From Psychrobacter sp. (GTDB taxonomy: Bacteria; Pseudomonadota; Gammaproteobacteria; Pseudomonadales; Moraxellaceae): a stretch of 64,000 bases of DNA. Below the pieces are notes generated by a model. It was not told the origin of the DNA and did not search any database. It was given only the letters and a program-made list of their open reading frames with translations. Positions within the stretch are counted from its first letter, which is position 1, and each line of letters opens with the position of its first letter. This document shows positions 51,093-64,000 of this stretch, piece after piece. The position numbers and the translations under genes are program-made. The stretch spans positions 1-64,000 of the forward strand of contig NZ_JAKDJE010000006.1 of assembly GCF_030454045.1 (NCBI RefSeq), read 5' to 3'.

Positions 51093-52163
51093 ATGACTGA
51101 TTCGATTAGAGAGTTGACCATCCTTCAGCCAGATGATTGGCATATTCATTTGCGCGACGATCAAGCTTTGAGCACCACTGTGCCGCACGCCGCAGGTAGC
51201 TTCAACCGTGTGATCTGTATGCCAAATCTGGTGCCTCCCGTCAAAAACGTCCATGATGCTCATGCCTATCGCGCTCGTATTATGGAGACGCTTGCGGCTA
51301 GTGATTTGAGTCTTGAGCGCAAGTCCGCTTTTGATCCGCGTATGACGTTATACTTAACGGACAATACCACCGCTCAAGATATTGAGTTAGCAGCACAATC
51401 AGGTATCGTACAAGCGGTCAAACTCTATCCTGCTGGAGCGACCACCAACTCTGCAGATGGCGTGACCAATATCAACGCTTGTGTGGATGTTTTTGAAGCA
51501 TTAGAAAAACATAACCTACCGCTGCTGATACATGGTGAGGTGACACAAGATCATGTAGATATCTTTGATCGCGAAAAACGCTTTTTAGATGAAGTGTTGG
51601 CACAAATCATCATCAAGTTCCCAACCCTAAAAATCGTCGTCGAACATATTACAACCAGTGATGCAGCAGATTTTGTATTGTCTCAAGGCAATCATGTTGC
51701 CGCTACCATCACGCCGCAGCATTTGATGTTTAACCGCAATCACTTACTGGTTGGCGGTATCAAACCGCATTTTTATTGCTTACCTATCTTAAAGCGTGAA
51801 AGCCATCAAAAAGTACTATTGGATGTTGCCACCAGTGGTAATCCAAAGTTCTTCTTAGGCACCGACTCTGCACCCCATGCCACGCACAAAAAAGAAGCCG
51901 CTTGTGGCTGTGCTGGCTGCTACAGCTCAGCTACCGCCTTACCGCTTTATGCGACTGCCTTTGATAGTGTGGGCAAAATAGACAAATTAGAGGGTTTTGC
52001 TAGCCGTTTTGGTGCTCAATTTTATGGTCTTCCTTTAAACGAAGACACCATTACCCTTGTCAATACACCGATGCAAGTTCCGACTGAATATCCTTATTTT
52101 GATAATACCTCATTAACGCCATTAATGGCGGGCGAGACGCTGCCTTGGTCTCTTAAGGTATAG
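51093..52163 (+). CDS. pyrC: Dihydroorotase
   Basis: 356 residues from [23 protein letters not shown]. Class II dihydroorotase: metal ligands HIH in the N-terminal block, the carboxylated Lys in [13 protein letters not shown], His in LLIHGEV and VEHITT, and Asp in LGTDSAPH. It cyclises carbamoyl aspartate in pyrimidine synthesis. An upstream in-frame extension of 39 codons lacks family similarity and is left out. Confidence 0.95.
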   Translation: MTDSIRELTILQPDDWHIHLRDDQALSTTVPHAAGSFNRVICMPNLVPPVKNVHDAHAYRARIMETLAASDLSLERKSAFDPRMTLYLTDNTTAQDIELAAQSGIVQAVKLYPAGATTNSADGVTNINACVDVFEALEKHNLPLLIHGEVTQDHVDIFDREKRFLDEVLAQIIIKFPTLKIVVEHITTSDAADFVLSQGNHVAATITPQHLMFNRNHLLVGGIKPHFYCLPILKRESHQKVLLDVATSGNPKFFLGTDSAPHATHKKEAACGCAGCYSSATALPLYATAFDSVGKIDKLEGFASRFGAQFYGLPLNEDTITLVNTPMQVPTEYPYFDNTSLTPLMAGETLPWSLKV

Positions 52164-52227
52164 CATGCCCAGAGCTTAGCGTTTCCAAAACGCCGCACAC
52201 CCAAAGCGACTTATTATTTTTACTATG

Positions 52228-52263
52228 ACGCCTTTGTACGAATCCTTTTTAGTACAAAGGCGT
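52228..52263 (+). terminator. Hairpin after pyrC
   Basis: A perfect 12-bp stem ACGCCTTTGTAC / GTACAAAGGCGT without a T-run; possible weak terminator or 3' stabiliser. Confidence 0.5.
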
Positions 52264-52335
52264 TATTGATGTCATAAAATGATAACCTTACCACTCAATA
52301 TACCTGTACGACTGATAAAAGTGATTTAACGTGAT

Positions 52336-53115
52336 ATGACCACTCAAAATACAACCGCCTTACCTGACGCAGATTTATCAACGCCTACGGATGCCCATCT
52401 TAGTGTGACTCCAAATACAGCTACTGAAGACAAGTTAAGCGATGAGCAAGGCCCCATCAGCCTAAAAGATCGATTTCGCAAATTTTTACCAGTGGTAGTC
52501 GATGTCGAAACAGCGGGTTTTAACTCTCAAACTGATGCGCTATTAGAAATCGCCTGCATTCCTATACTACTTGATGATCAGGGTGTCTTTTATCCAGGTG
52601 ATTCGCTCAATGCGCATATTGAACCGTTTGAAGGGGCGAATTTAGAGCCAAGCGCCTTAGCCTTTACTGGTATAGACCCTAACAATCCAATGCGCAAGGC
52701 CATTGCTGAAGACGAAAAAACCGCGCTCCGTCGTATTTTTAAAGGTTTAAAAGACGTGCGCCGTGAGACAGAATGTCGTCAATGTGTACTGATTGGGCAC
52801 AACGCGCATTTCGATTTGGCCTTTCTCAATGCAGCTGTGCTACGAACCAATAGTAAGAACCACAATCCGTTTCATAACTTCTCAGTATTTGACACCGTCA
52901 CTTTGTCAGCGCTAGCATTTGGTCAGACTGTATTGGCGCGCGCTTGCAAGGCAGCAGGGCTTGAGTTTGATGGCAAAAATGCACACTCAGCACTGTATGA
53001 CACTCAAAAAACAGCTGAGCTGTTTTGTCACATACTCAACCATTATCCTATGCTAGCCACTACCATGAATAATGAAGAAACTACAGAAGAGCCTACCAAT
53101 AGCGATAGTCAATAA
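52336..53115 (+). CDS. rnt: Ribonuclease T
   Basis: 259 residues, longer than the usual 215 because of a Thr/Asp-rich N-terminal extension (about 45 residues). DEDDh exonuclease motifs: VVVDVETAGFN, GHNAHFDLAFLNAA and NAHSALYDTQKTAELF. It trims tRNA and other RNA 3' ends. In the gene order pyrC-rnt, as in related bacteria. If the extension is not translated, a start near LKDRFRKFLP would be needed, but there is no ATG or good ribosome site there. Confidence 0.92.
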   Translation: MTTQNTTALPDADLSTPTDAHLSVTPNTATEDKLSDEQGPISLKDRFRKFLPVVVDVETAGFNSQTDALLEIACIPILLDDQGVFYPGDSLNAHIEPFEGANLEPSALAFTGIDPNNPMRKAIAEDEKTALRRIFKGLKDVRRETECRQCVLIGHNAHFDLAFLNAAVLRTNSKNHNPFHNFSVFDTVTLSALAFGQTVLARACKAAGLEFDGKNAHSALYDTQKTAELFCHILNHYPMLATTMNNEETTEEPTNSDSQ

Positions 53116-53394
53116 GTCACATATCATATATTGCCAATCATACATAATAGTGCTATTTGTAATACTTGATGACTTTGACATCTTGATTTGAAACTCAATA
53201 GGGATATAGTTGATATTATCAGTGAACAGGTGGCTCTATTTTTATGATAATCACTGTCATATTTTTGGATGTACAGTCTGATCTATAATAAGAAATCGCT
53301 TCTGAGCGATGCAAATATATCCTATAGATGGTTTAAGTTGCTCACTCTGTCTTGATAGCGAGTATTATCAGGACCTAATAGGAGGGACTTTATT

Positions 53395-53592
53395 ATGGAT
53401 CCACACCTTAAATTATGGGGAACCATCCTCGGCTATATGCTGCTCGCGTTGACTATTAGTACATGTACTTCCCTATGGATTCGGCATCATTTGAAGCGCA
53501 AAGACTTACATCCTCGCCGCGCTATCAAAAAAAGATATTTAATTTTAAAAAGACGTAGAAAAAGGCTTGACAGGAAACGCAGACGCTATTAA
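53395..53592 (+). CDS. Small basic single-TM protein
   Basis: 65 residues. One TM helix (ILGYMLLALTISTCTSLWI) and an Arg/Lys-rich tail (KKRYLILKRRRKRLDRKRRRY). AGGAGGG precedes the ATG at good spacing. The basic tail could meet membrane lipids or nucleic acid; function unknown. It ends 52 bases before tRNA-Glu. Confidence 0.65.
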   Translation: MDPHLKLWGTILGYMLLALTISTCTSLWIRHHLKRKDLHPRRAIKKRYLILKRRRKRLDRKRRRY

Positions 53593-53644
53593 AATACGCA
53601 CCACTTCAGCATAAATGGTGAAAGCAGTTGAAGTGTTGTTACTA

Positions 53645-53720
53645 GTCCCCATCGTCTAGAGGCCTAGGACACCGCCCTTTCACGGCGGTAACGGGGGTTC
53701 GAATCCCCCTGGGGACGCCA
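53645..53720 (+). tRNA. tRNA-Glu (TTC)
   Basis: 76 nt including encoded CCA. Acceptor GTCCCC/GGGGAC, D-arm with AGAGGCCTAGGAC, anticodon loop CTTTCAC (anticodon TTC), T-arm GGGGGTTCGAATCCCCC. It matches bacterial tRNA-Glu closely. A terminator follows at 53786. Confidence 0.97.
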
Positions 53721-53785
53721 CTATTTTGGCGTCACTTATTAGCACTTTTGCCAAGGCTTAAGGTTAGACTAATAAGTACACCACC

Positions 53786-53827
53786 AAAAAGCCCCTTCAT
53801 AATTTGTTATGAAGGGGCTTTTTTTAT
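53786..53827 (+). terminator. Intrinsic terminator after tRNA-Glu
   Basis: GCCCCTTCATAA pairs with TTATGAAGGGGC, with A5 on the left and T7 on the right. Confidence 0.88.
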
Positions 53828-53858
53828 GCCTATTGCTTAGTCCTCAAATTATTTATTC

Positions 53859-53889
53859 AAAAAAGCCAGCAATAGATGCTGGCTTTTTT
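53859..53889 (-). terminator. Intrinsic terminator of the BLUF gene
   Basis: AAAAAAGCCAGC pairs with GCTGGCTTTTTT; in the minus direction it lies 50 bases past the BLUF gene stop. Confidence 0.82.
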
Positions 53890-53938
53890 CAAATGTATCC
53901 TAGATTAAATTGTGCTTACTACGATATGTCTTTAGCGA

Positions 53939-54547
53939 TTACAGCATTAACCATAATAAAGTAGCCGCTATCATCAAGCCCAATACAGTTTGAATCAAAA
54001 AGAAAGCTTGATGTTGACCCACAACCTTACTTAGCGCCACTCCTAGCGTACTATATTTGATAGGAGAGGTATCGACCTCGCCTGTTCTATTTTGTTTCTC
54101 GTAATAGTCTTGTAGGATATCCAAGAATTTTCTCCACTGATCAGACTTCCATGTATAAGGCTTGAATGGCATTAATGGTTTGAGCTCAGGGTCTTTAGTC
54201 ATCCAGCGCTCAAGGGTAATGGAGCGTAATGACCAACTGACAAAACGGCGCTCTGTAATCTCTGAAAAATCTAAGATTTCCAATTCTTTATGTCGGTCAT
54301 CGATCAACAAGCGATTTTTTAGATTGGTGAGTGCTTGCTCTGAACCTTCCACGCACTGAAAAAAATAACCATTGCCATAGCAAAGAATGCCGGTGATGTC
54401 ATCGGCATGGTTACGTTCTACGGCAGTCTCTGAGATATCATTAAGCGTGCTAGGGCTTGAAAGACCAGTAGAGGTGATCCGGCTTATATATACAAGCTGG
54501 CAGAGATCTGTTGTTACTGGATTTGTCGAATCATTGATTGTTGACAA
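53939..54547 (-). CDS. BLUF blue-light sensor with C-terminal membrane anchor
   Basis: 202 residues. The BLUF domain (about 14-110) has the flavin-site Tyr in QLVYISRI, Asn in ERNHADDITGILCYGNG, and Gln in YFFQCVEGSE. A linker and a C-terminal TM helix follow (FFLIQTVLGLMIAATLLWLML, 181-202). No EAL or other output enzyme is attached, so signalling must go through a partner. The blue-light output is unknown. Confidence 0.88.
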   Translation of the reverse strand: MSTINDSTNPVTTDLCQLVYISRITSTGLSSPSTLNDISETAVERNHADDITGILCYGNGYFFQCVEGSEQALTNLKNRLLIDDRHKELEILDFSEITERRFVSWSLRSITLERWMTKDPELKPLMPFKPYTWKSDQWRKFLDILQDYYEKQNRTGEVDTSPIKYSTLGVALSKVVGQHQAFFLIQTVLGLMIAATLLWLML

Positions 54548-54836
54548 TCAGCTTCTCCCTATGACTGGGTAAATATCGCTAAAACAATCATACTAACTTC
54601 AGAAAAATATAGAGACAACATAACTAAGCGTCATGTTTTTCTCTGATATATTGTTGATTTTATAAGTTTTTATATTAATTGTATTAAGTTAGTTACATCA
54701 TAGGCTAGATTGGTCATCAAATCAACCTCTTATTGAAAATTGAGCCTGCTTGTATACAAAAATATATGGCCAAGAGAGCTATTTATATCTGCTATCTGAT
54801 ACAAATAGAGGTTCATTCAATAAGTGGATTTGAACA

Positions 54837-55583
54837 TCATAATGATTGAGCAGTCAATATTGCTGCTAGGACGATGGCATCATCAGGATAAGTGAGTTTG
54901 ATATTCTGTCGGCTACCAGGCACGAGGCGAATTGGCAATGCTAACTGCTCAAAAGCACTGGCCTCATCTGTAATAGCGATCTGCTGCTCAGCGACGTAAC
55001 TTAAGACTCGTTTTAGCTCACCCAAGCGAAAGACTTGCGGGGTTTGTGCTTGCCACATATTACTGCGATCAACTGTACCTTTTATATAAGGGATGAGTGT
55101 ATAAGGAATCTGCTGTCCTTGCTCTGTCGATGCAGGTTGCTGATAGGAAGTTTTTAGCGTATCCGCCACTGGTGCTGCTAGTATGGCGCCATAAGGCTCC
55201 TGCATCGCTGCTTCAATCACTTGGTTAATATCTAAACTCGGCACGGCAGGGCGTGCTGCGTCGTGAATCAGCACCAGATCTGACTCCTTGGCACCTGACT
55301 GACTGATTGCCTCTACTCCTGCTTGAACTGATTGCCAGCGCTCTGCCCCGCCAACTGTGTAACGTATAGGTAGCTCAAACGTTAGCTCTCGTGCGGTGCT
55401 GTCATCAGCCGCTACGACCAATAGACATTCATCGATATAATTACTAAGACCGAGCCGTGCCACACTATGCTGCAGTAACGTCTGCTCTTGTAGCATTATG
55501 TACTGTTTGGCAATCGAGGCACCAAAACGACTGCCGCGACCAGCTGCAACAATCATGGCATGGATATTGGGGGATGTATTCAT
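54837..55583 (-). CDS. ispD: 2-C-methyl-D-erythritol 4-phosphate cytidylyltransferase
   Basis: 248 residues. MIVAAGRGSRFGASIAKQYI is the nucleotide-binding start, VLIHDAARPAVPSLDI the conserved acidic segment, and ADTLKTS and MWQAQTPQVFR the later blocks. Third... it makes CDP-ME in the non-mevalonate isoprenoid pathway. It follows ftsB, the usual order eno-ftsB-ispD. Confidence 0.95.
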   Translation of the reverse strand: MNTSPNIHAMIVAAGRGSRFGASIAKQYIMLQEQTLLQHSVARLGLSNYIDECLLVVAADDSTARELTFELPIRYTVGGAERWQSVQAGVEAISQSGAKESDLVLIHDAARPAVPSLDINQVIEAAMQEPYGAILAAPVADTLKTSYQQPASTEQGQQIPYTLIPYIKGTVDRSNMWQAQTPQVFRLGELKRVLSYVAEQQIAITDEASAFEQLALPIRLVPGSRQNIKLTYPDDAIVLAAILTAQSL

Positions 55584-55696
55584 AATGTGGTACTCATGGT
55601 TAGGCCATGACAGTATAGGTAAAACGAGATGATAAAAGCTAGAAATAGCGAATAATGCTATGGTAAATGAGGAGAGCTGGTATCGCGCCGTAACAG

Positions 55697-56005
55697 CTAA
55701 TAACGACTGTGGGTGGTTGGTGCGGTAGATACTTGGACAAAGGTCTCATTTGGCTTGATTAAGCCCAAATCTAAACGAGCATGCTCTTCGACCGCCTCAA
55801 GCCCCGTTTTAAGGTCTTGAACATCGGTACGTAATAGATGATTTGCGGCAACTTGATTGTCATTCAATCGCTGCTGCTCCTCAATTTGAGCCGTCAACTT
55901 ATTGTGCTCAAACCGACCATTTTCACCCAACCAATACTGATATTGCAGTCCTAACAAGACGGCAACAGCTAAAGCAAGTAGTATAAATTGGCTAAAATAT
56001 TTCAT
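55697..56005 (-). CDS. ftsB: Cell division protein FtsB
   Basis: 102 residues. One TM helix (FILLALAVAVLLGLQYQYWLGENG) and a leucine-zipper-like coiled coil (LTAQIEEQQRLNDNQVAANHLLRTDVQDLKTGLEAVEEHARLDLG), with the conserved NE(T)FVQV end. Forms the FtsQLB divisome complex. The gene lies between eno and ispD as in most gammaproteobacteria. Confidence 0.93.
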   Translation of the reverse strand: MKYFSQFILLALAVAVLLGLQYQYWLGENGRFEHNKLTAQIEEQQRLNDNQVAANHLLRTDVQDLKTGLEAVEEHARLDLGLIKPNETFVQVSTAPTTHSRY

Positions 56006-56162
56006 AAGAGGATAACGCCAAACGATATAAGAAAATAGTATGGGGGTTTTGGACTGATGAGGCGATATATAACCAATGATATATCGCCCAGTTTTGATTA
56101 TTTCAGCTTAGAAGCTTAATTTTTTTGATACAAAAAGCCCATCAAAAAATCGAGCTGACCTC

Positions 56163-57792
<1,630 letters not shown>

Positions 57793-60159
57793 CTATTTCA
57801 GTGATGATTTTACCAAACTGCTTTTCTTATCCATAGTAGATACCGTATTCTCAAGCGCAACCTCTGTCTTAAACCGTGTCAAGCGTAATGCATTCATCAA
57901 AACTGAGATGGAGCTGAGTGCCATCGCTGCTGCTGCAATCATCGGATTTAAGAACCCCAAAGCGGCAAGCGGGATACCAAGGCAGTTATAAATGAAAGCA
58001 AAAAACAGATTTTGTTTAATATTGCGTAGCGTTGCTTGCGCGATTTTTTGCGCCGCATCAATATGCATGAGCGACTCGCCCATTAGACGGGCAGAAGCGC
58101 TGTGCTGCGCGACATCTGTTCCTTCAAACATTGCAAAGCTGGCATCGGCAGTGGCCATCGCTGGCGCATCATTGACCCCGTCTCCTGCCATCGCCACCTT
58201 ATGACCAGCAGTTTGCAGCCGTGCAATTTGACTGGCCTTATCGCGTGGACTCATTTTGCCGTAAGCTTTTTCAATACCCAGCTGCCCTGCCACATGATCG
58301 ACGACCGACTGCTTATCACCACTCATCAAGATCACATTAATACCCGCATTTTGTAGCGCAGTGATTGCTTGCGGGGTATCCGCTTTCAAGTCATCTGCTA
58401 AGGCAAATGCGCCTAGTGGCTCATCATTGATACTAATGGCAACGGTACTGGCAATTTGCCATACTTTTGGCATCAGCTTAGGTAACGTCATATTAGCAAA
58501 TTCAGCCGTCCCGACGTTTACTCGTCCAAGTCCTTCGATGTTTGCCTGTATACCAGATCCTTTTATCACACTGATATCAGTCACATCGAACAAAGACAGC
58601 TGACGCTCTTTAGCCGCGTTGGTCAAAGCAGTTGCTAATGGATGACTGGCATGTGCTTCGACACTGGCGGCGATCTGCAAGACATCATTAACAGCGATCG
58701 ACTTATCCATCATGACATGATCAACGATAGTGGGTCTGCCAATGGTCAGCGTGCCTGTCTTATCGAGCACCACCGTGTCAATATTCCCTGCCGCCTCGAG
58801 ACTTTGCGCGTCTTTGAACCACACGCCATGACGCGCCGCAACCCCCATACCCGCCATGATAGCTGCTGGCGTGGCCAAACCAAGGGCACAAGGACATGCA
58901 ATGACCAATACTGATACGGCATGCATTAAGGCCGTATCGACCATACCAGTCAGCCACCATGTTAGGCCAAAAGTAACCAACGCAATAGTGACCACGATTG
59001 GCACAAACAAAGCAGTCACTCTATCCGCCAATCTTGCCAAGTTAGCTTTTGAGCCTTGTGCCTCACTCAAGGCTTGTACCATATCGCCCAGCTTGGTATC
59101 ACTACCCTTGGCACTGACGCGATAGAGCAAGCTACCATTTTCTACTAAAGCCCCAGCCAGTAAAGTATCGCCCGCTTCTTTTTTAAGGGCAATTGACTCA
59201 CCTGTTAGGTGGCTCTCCACGCACCAGCCGCTACCTTCTATAACGATGCCATCAGTCGCGACACGGCTGCCTTGCTTGGCCCGCAAGATGTCCCCTATTT
59301 GCACATCAGACAGTGCAATAGAATGAAAATCGCCATTTGGTTGCTGCTGCTCGACTTCATCTGGCGTCAATGACAACAGTAAATCGATACTGTTTAAACT
59401 GTGTTTTTTGGTACGTTCCTCCAAGTATTTACCTGTCCGAACAAACGCAATAACCATCACCCCTGCTTCAAAATATACCGCAGGGCCATTACTGGCGATG
59501 TGTCCGCCCGCGTGTCCACTTTGCAAGAGACTACTCAAAGTGCCATCGCCATGAGTGAGCCACAGATAAGTCGAATAGGCCCATATCGTCACCGTACCAA
59601 TCACCACCAGCACATCCATATTGGCAAGACCACCTTTGATGGATGCCCATGCGCTCTTATAAAATGGTAACGCAAAACCAAACTGTACAATCGTCGCTAA
59701 AATAAACTGAATCCAAATGGGCGGCATCCCCGCCATCCCAGCACCCACCAACATACCTGCCATGCCCACCAAAAATGGCGCCAAGCATAGCCATAGTCCA
59801 ATCAATCGCCACGGATACTGAGTCGCTGTCTCTTCATCTGTTTTTGCAAATAAACTGTCGCTGGCCTGTAGATTGGCAACAAAACCCGTCTTGTTTACCC
59901 ATTCTGTGACTTGTTCTGGCGTCGTTTGCGTTGGATCGTAGTCAACATTGGCAGTCTCACCAGCAAAGTTGACACTCACGTCATACACCGAAGGTTTTTT
60001 ATTCAGTACCTTCTCAATTCGTGAGGCACACGCCTGACATGTCATGCCATCGATTGCGAGTTGAAGATGGGCGCGCTGCGGCGCAAGAGACGTGTCTGAC
60101 TGCACATCAGTCTCGACATCGTAAGATTCATCATTAGAGGTATGGGTGGTTTCATTCAT
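57793..60159 (-). CDS. copA: Copper-exporting P1B-type ATPase
   Basis: 788 residues from MNETTHTSND. One N-terminal HMA domain (GMTCQAC, 38-44), eight expected TM segments, phosphatase TGES (HLTGESIAL), the Cu(I) transport motif CPCALGLATP, phosphorylation DKTGTLT and GDGVNDAPAMA. Pumps Cu(I) out of the cytoplasm. I leave out a 45-codon upstream extension, which is hydrophobic and unlike the family; the chosen ATG has only a weak ribosome site. Confidence 0.94.
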   Translation of the reverse strand: MNETTHTSNDESYDVETDVQSDTSLAPQRAHLQLAIDGMTCQACASRIEKVLNKKPSVYDVSVNFAGETANVDYDPTQTTPEQVTEWVNKTGFVANLQASDSLFAKTDEETATQYPWRLIGLWLCLAPFLVGMAGMLVGAGMAGMPPIWIQFILATIVQFGFALPFYKSAWASIKGGLANMDVLVVIGTVTIWAYSTYLWLTHGDGTLSSLLQSGHAGGHIASNGPAVYFEAGVMVIAFVRTGKYLEERTKKHSLNSIDLLLSLTPDEVEQQQPNGDFHSIALSDVQIGDILRAKQGSRVATDGIVIEGSGWCVESHLTGESIALKKEAGDTLLAGALVENGSLLYRVSAKGSDTKLGDMVQALSEAQGSKANLARLADRVTALFVPIVVTIALVTFGLTWWLTGMVDTALMHAVSVLVIACPCALGLATPAAIMAGMGVAARHGVWFKDAQSLEAAGNIDTVVLDKTGTLTIGRPTIVDHVMMDKSIAVNDVLQIAASVEAHASHPLATALTNAAKERQLSLFDVTDISVIKGSGIQANIEGLGRVNVGTAEFANMTLPKLMPKVWQIASTVAISINDEPLGAFALADDLKADTPQAITALQNAGINVILMSGDKQSVVDHVAGQLGIEKAYGKMSPRDKASQIARLQTAGHKVAMAGDGVNDAPAMATADASFAMFEGTDVAQHSASARLMGESLMHIDAAQKIAQATLRNIKQNLFFAFIYNCLGIPLAALGFLNPMIAAAAMALSSISVLMNALRLTRFKTEVALENTVSTMDKKSSLVKSSLK

Positions 60160-60507
60160 AAAAAAACTCGTTATAGCGCCAATACAGTCACAGACGCCAT
60201 CATAAAATATCAGTGGATTGACAAAAAATTCAAATAAAGTACGTACATAAAATACTGTAAAGATTAAGGCAGAAATCACGCTTAGCGTATTCAACGCTGA
60301 TAGAGAGCTGCCTCACATCATACTCAAGGATTGTTTTTTAAATGGTCACAATTATTATCCCTTCAAGTAAGCATTTGACATTTGGTGAAAAATAACAAAC
60401 GAGAAGAGCCGCAGATATGACTGACATTGATATTTTTTAGCCATGAAAAAACCAGCTAACATGCCAGTAATAACATGGTAGCTGGTTTTGCAGACAGATG
60501 ACGACAT
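60160..60507. other. Intergenic stretch between copper genes
   Basis: About 350 bases holding the copZ-like terminator (60448-60489) and presumably the copA promoter. I found no convincing CueR-type long-spacer palindrome by eye. Confidence 0.45.
60448..60489 (-). terminator. Intrinsic terminator of the copZ-like gene
   Basis: AAAACCAGCTA pairs with TAGCTGGTTTT around a 20-nt loop that can pair further (CATG...CATG), followed on the minus strand by TTTTTT. Confidence 0.75.
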
Positions 60508-60732
60508 TTATGAATTAGCGACAGTCGCCTCAAATCCAGCCTCATCAATGGCCGAAGCAATCGCTTCTGCACTGGTTTTGCTATCATCAAAGGTGATCGT
60601 TGCTAAATTATCAGCTAAATCCACGGTGATCGTATCTAAACCGTCAATGTCGGCAGTAGCAGTATGGACACTTGCCACACAGCCGCTGCAAGTCATGCCT
60701 TCAATTTGAATAATACGTGTTTGGCTTGCCAT
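60508..60732 (-). CDS. copZ: Copper chaperone, HMA domain (CopZ-like)
   Basis: 74 residues: a single HMA fold, IIQIEGMTCSGCVASVHTATADIDGLDTITVDL, with both cysteines (CSGC). Carries Cu(I) to the ATPase or regulator. AAGGAG upstream of the ATG. It has its own terminator, so copA is transcribed separately. Confidence 0.92.
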   Translation of the reverse strand: MASQTRIIQIEGMTCSGCVASVHTATADIDGLDTITVDLADNLATITFDDSKTSAEAIASAIDEAGFEATVANS

Positions 60733-60959
60733 GGTTGGCTCCTTATTTTTATTAATGATTAATACCCTTGATCGCTATTTTTTAATACTTATTTTTTGAA
60801 AAATACGTATCTTTTATAAACTATCAAGTCGTCACTCAACAAGCATAAGCGCTATCAGCTGCGACAGCAAGACACTTTGGTTGCAACTTTATTAATGAGT
60901 GGATAATTTATTAATAAAAACGTAAATATGACTACTCATGCGCTTAGCATCAAGACCAT

Positions 60960-61223
60960 CTATACATCTTGGTCGTGATGACGTGGATTTTGCGGTGCAT
61001 CAATAGGAAATGGCTGTGTCACATAGTCCACCATGCTAATTGCCGCCGTCAAAGCATGGATACTGGTATCCGTATCATCATATCTTATCGTTGCAACATC
61101 ATGCAAAGGGTCTAGATCTATCGCAGTCACGCCTGAGATATTCTTAAGCGCGGTCATCACACTATCTAGACCAGCTTCATCGTTGATATTTTCTATACTG
61201 ACTTGTGCGGTTTGAATCGCCAT
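60960..61223 (-). CDS. HMA-like protein lacking the metal-binding cysteines
   Basis: 87 residues. The strand-helix pattern (QVSIENINDEAGLDSVMTALKNISGVTAIDLDPLHDVATIRYDDTDTSIHALTAAISMV) follows an HMA domain, but NINDEAG replaces GMTCxxC. The C-terminal tail PRHHDQDV contains His. It lies between kdsA and copZ. It may be a degraded copper chaperone paralogue or a protein-interaction partner. Confidence 0.7.
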   Translation of the reverse strand: MAIQTAQVSIENINDEAGLDSVMTALKNISGVTAIDLDPLHDVATIRYDDTDTSIHALTAAISMVDYVTQPFPIDAPQNPRHHDQDV

Positions 61224-61250
61224 TGCATCACCCTCTTATCATTTGTAATA

Positions 61251-62126
<876 letters not shown>

Positions 62127-62272
62127 TTAGCCATTACCTCTTATTTTGTTATGAATATGTCTATCCCATATTGTAACGGATAGCTTGATGAAAAAAAGTA
62201 TGCAAGCGTAATTAGATAGCATCAATATCGATAATCATTGAGCAACTATTCGCATTGTTCAAAATTAAGCCA

Positions 62273-62304
62273 AAAAAAAGACCGATCCGAAGATCAGTCT
62301 TTTT
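62273..62304 (-). terminator. Intrinsic terminator after pyrG
   Basis: AAAAAGACCGATC pairs with GATCAGTCTTTTT (one mismatch), with T-run in the minus direction, 45 bases past the pyrG stop. Confidence 0.78.
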
Positions 62305-62349
62305 AGCAAACATCATGCTCTCACATAACAACAAATGCTTTAGTGATTA

Positions 62350-63999
<1,650 letters not shown>

Positions 64000-64000
64000 G

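Noticed and set aside
60160..60294. 45-codon N-terminal extension of copA
   Set aside because: Hydrophobic sequence unlike CopA N-termini; in-frame ATG at 60159 precedes the HMA domain normally.

Overview
The window is a gammaproteobacterial chromosome segment, most likely Psychrobacter (Moraxellaceae). I infer this from protein-level resemblance, the AT-leaning sequence and the gene set; no database search was run. The host backbone is interrupted by one complete transposable prophage.

Host, left side (1-5843): dps, a DUF2057 (YccT-like) envelope protein, hda, an AI-2E/PerM-family membrane protein, and purM-purN with a clear purM promoter.

Prophage (5844-40580, 34,737 bp): its ends are TGTAGCC... 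and ...GGTTACA, flanked by an exact 5-bp target duplication CCCAG (5839-5843 and 40581-40585). It entered the 5' arm of the hairpin terminator that lay between purN and the convergent aldehyde dehydrogenase gene. The phage reads right to left. On the right are a plus-strand XRE repressor with a zinc-ribbon/two-TM partner gene, a divergent operator region, and a minus-strand early operon (Ner, MuA-like transposase, a small unknown, MuB-like ATPase, GemA, Mor activator). Small accessory genes, HU and a broken DUF2786 gene follow. The late genes comprise lysis genes, DksA-like zinc finger, gp26/27/28/29-like packaging and portal, F-like minor head protein with a C-terminal nuclease-like domain, protease/scaffold, major head and head completion genes. 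Next come a siphovirus-type tail tube, frameshifted tail chaperones, tape measure and lambda-like M, L, K, I and J, then J-distal genes. The combination is a Mu-like head and replication module with a lambda-like non-contractile tail, as in B3/D3112-type transposable siphophages.

Four copies of one ~24-bp sequence box stand 30-90 bp upstream of the endolysin, protease, tape-measure and M-like genes. They divide the late region into four probable transcription units. The single Mor/C-type activator is the obvious candidate to bind them (inference).

Host, right side (40586-64000): a succinate-semialdehyde-type aldehyde dehydrogenase, a LysR regulator, isocitrate lyase (aceA), a CYTH/CHAD-like protein, an L,D-transpeptidase, an unknown membrane protein, argG, pyrC, rnt, a small basic membrane peptide, tRNA-Glu(TTC), a membrane-anchored BLUF photoreceptor, ispD, ftsB, eno, a copper module (copA, copZ-like and a cysteine-less HMA-like paralogue), kdsA and pyrG. 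The copper module lies inside the otherwise common pyrG/kdsA-eno-ftsB-ispD order.
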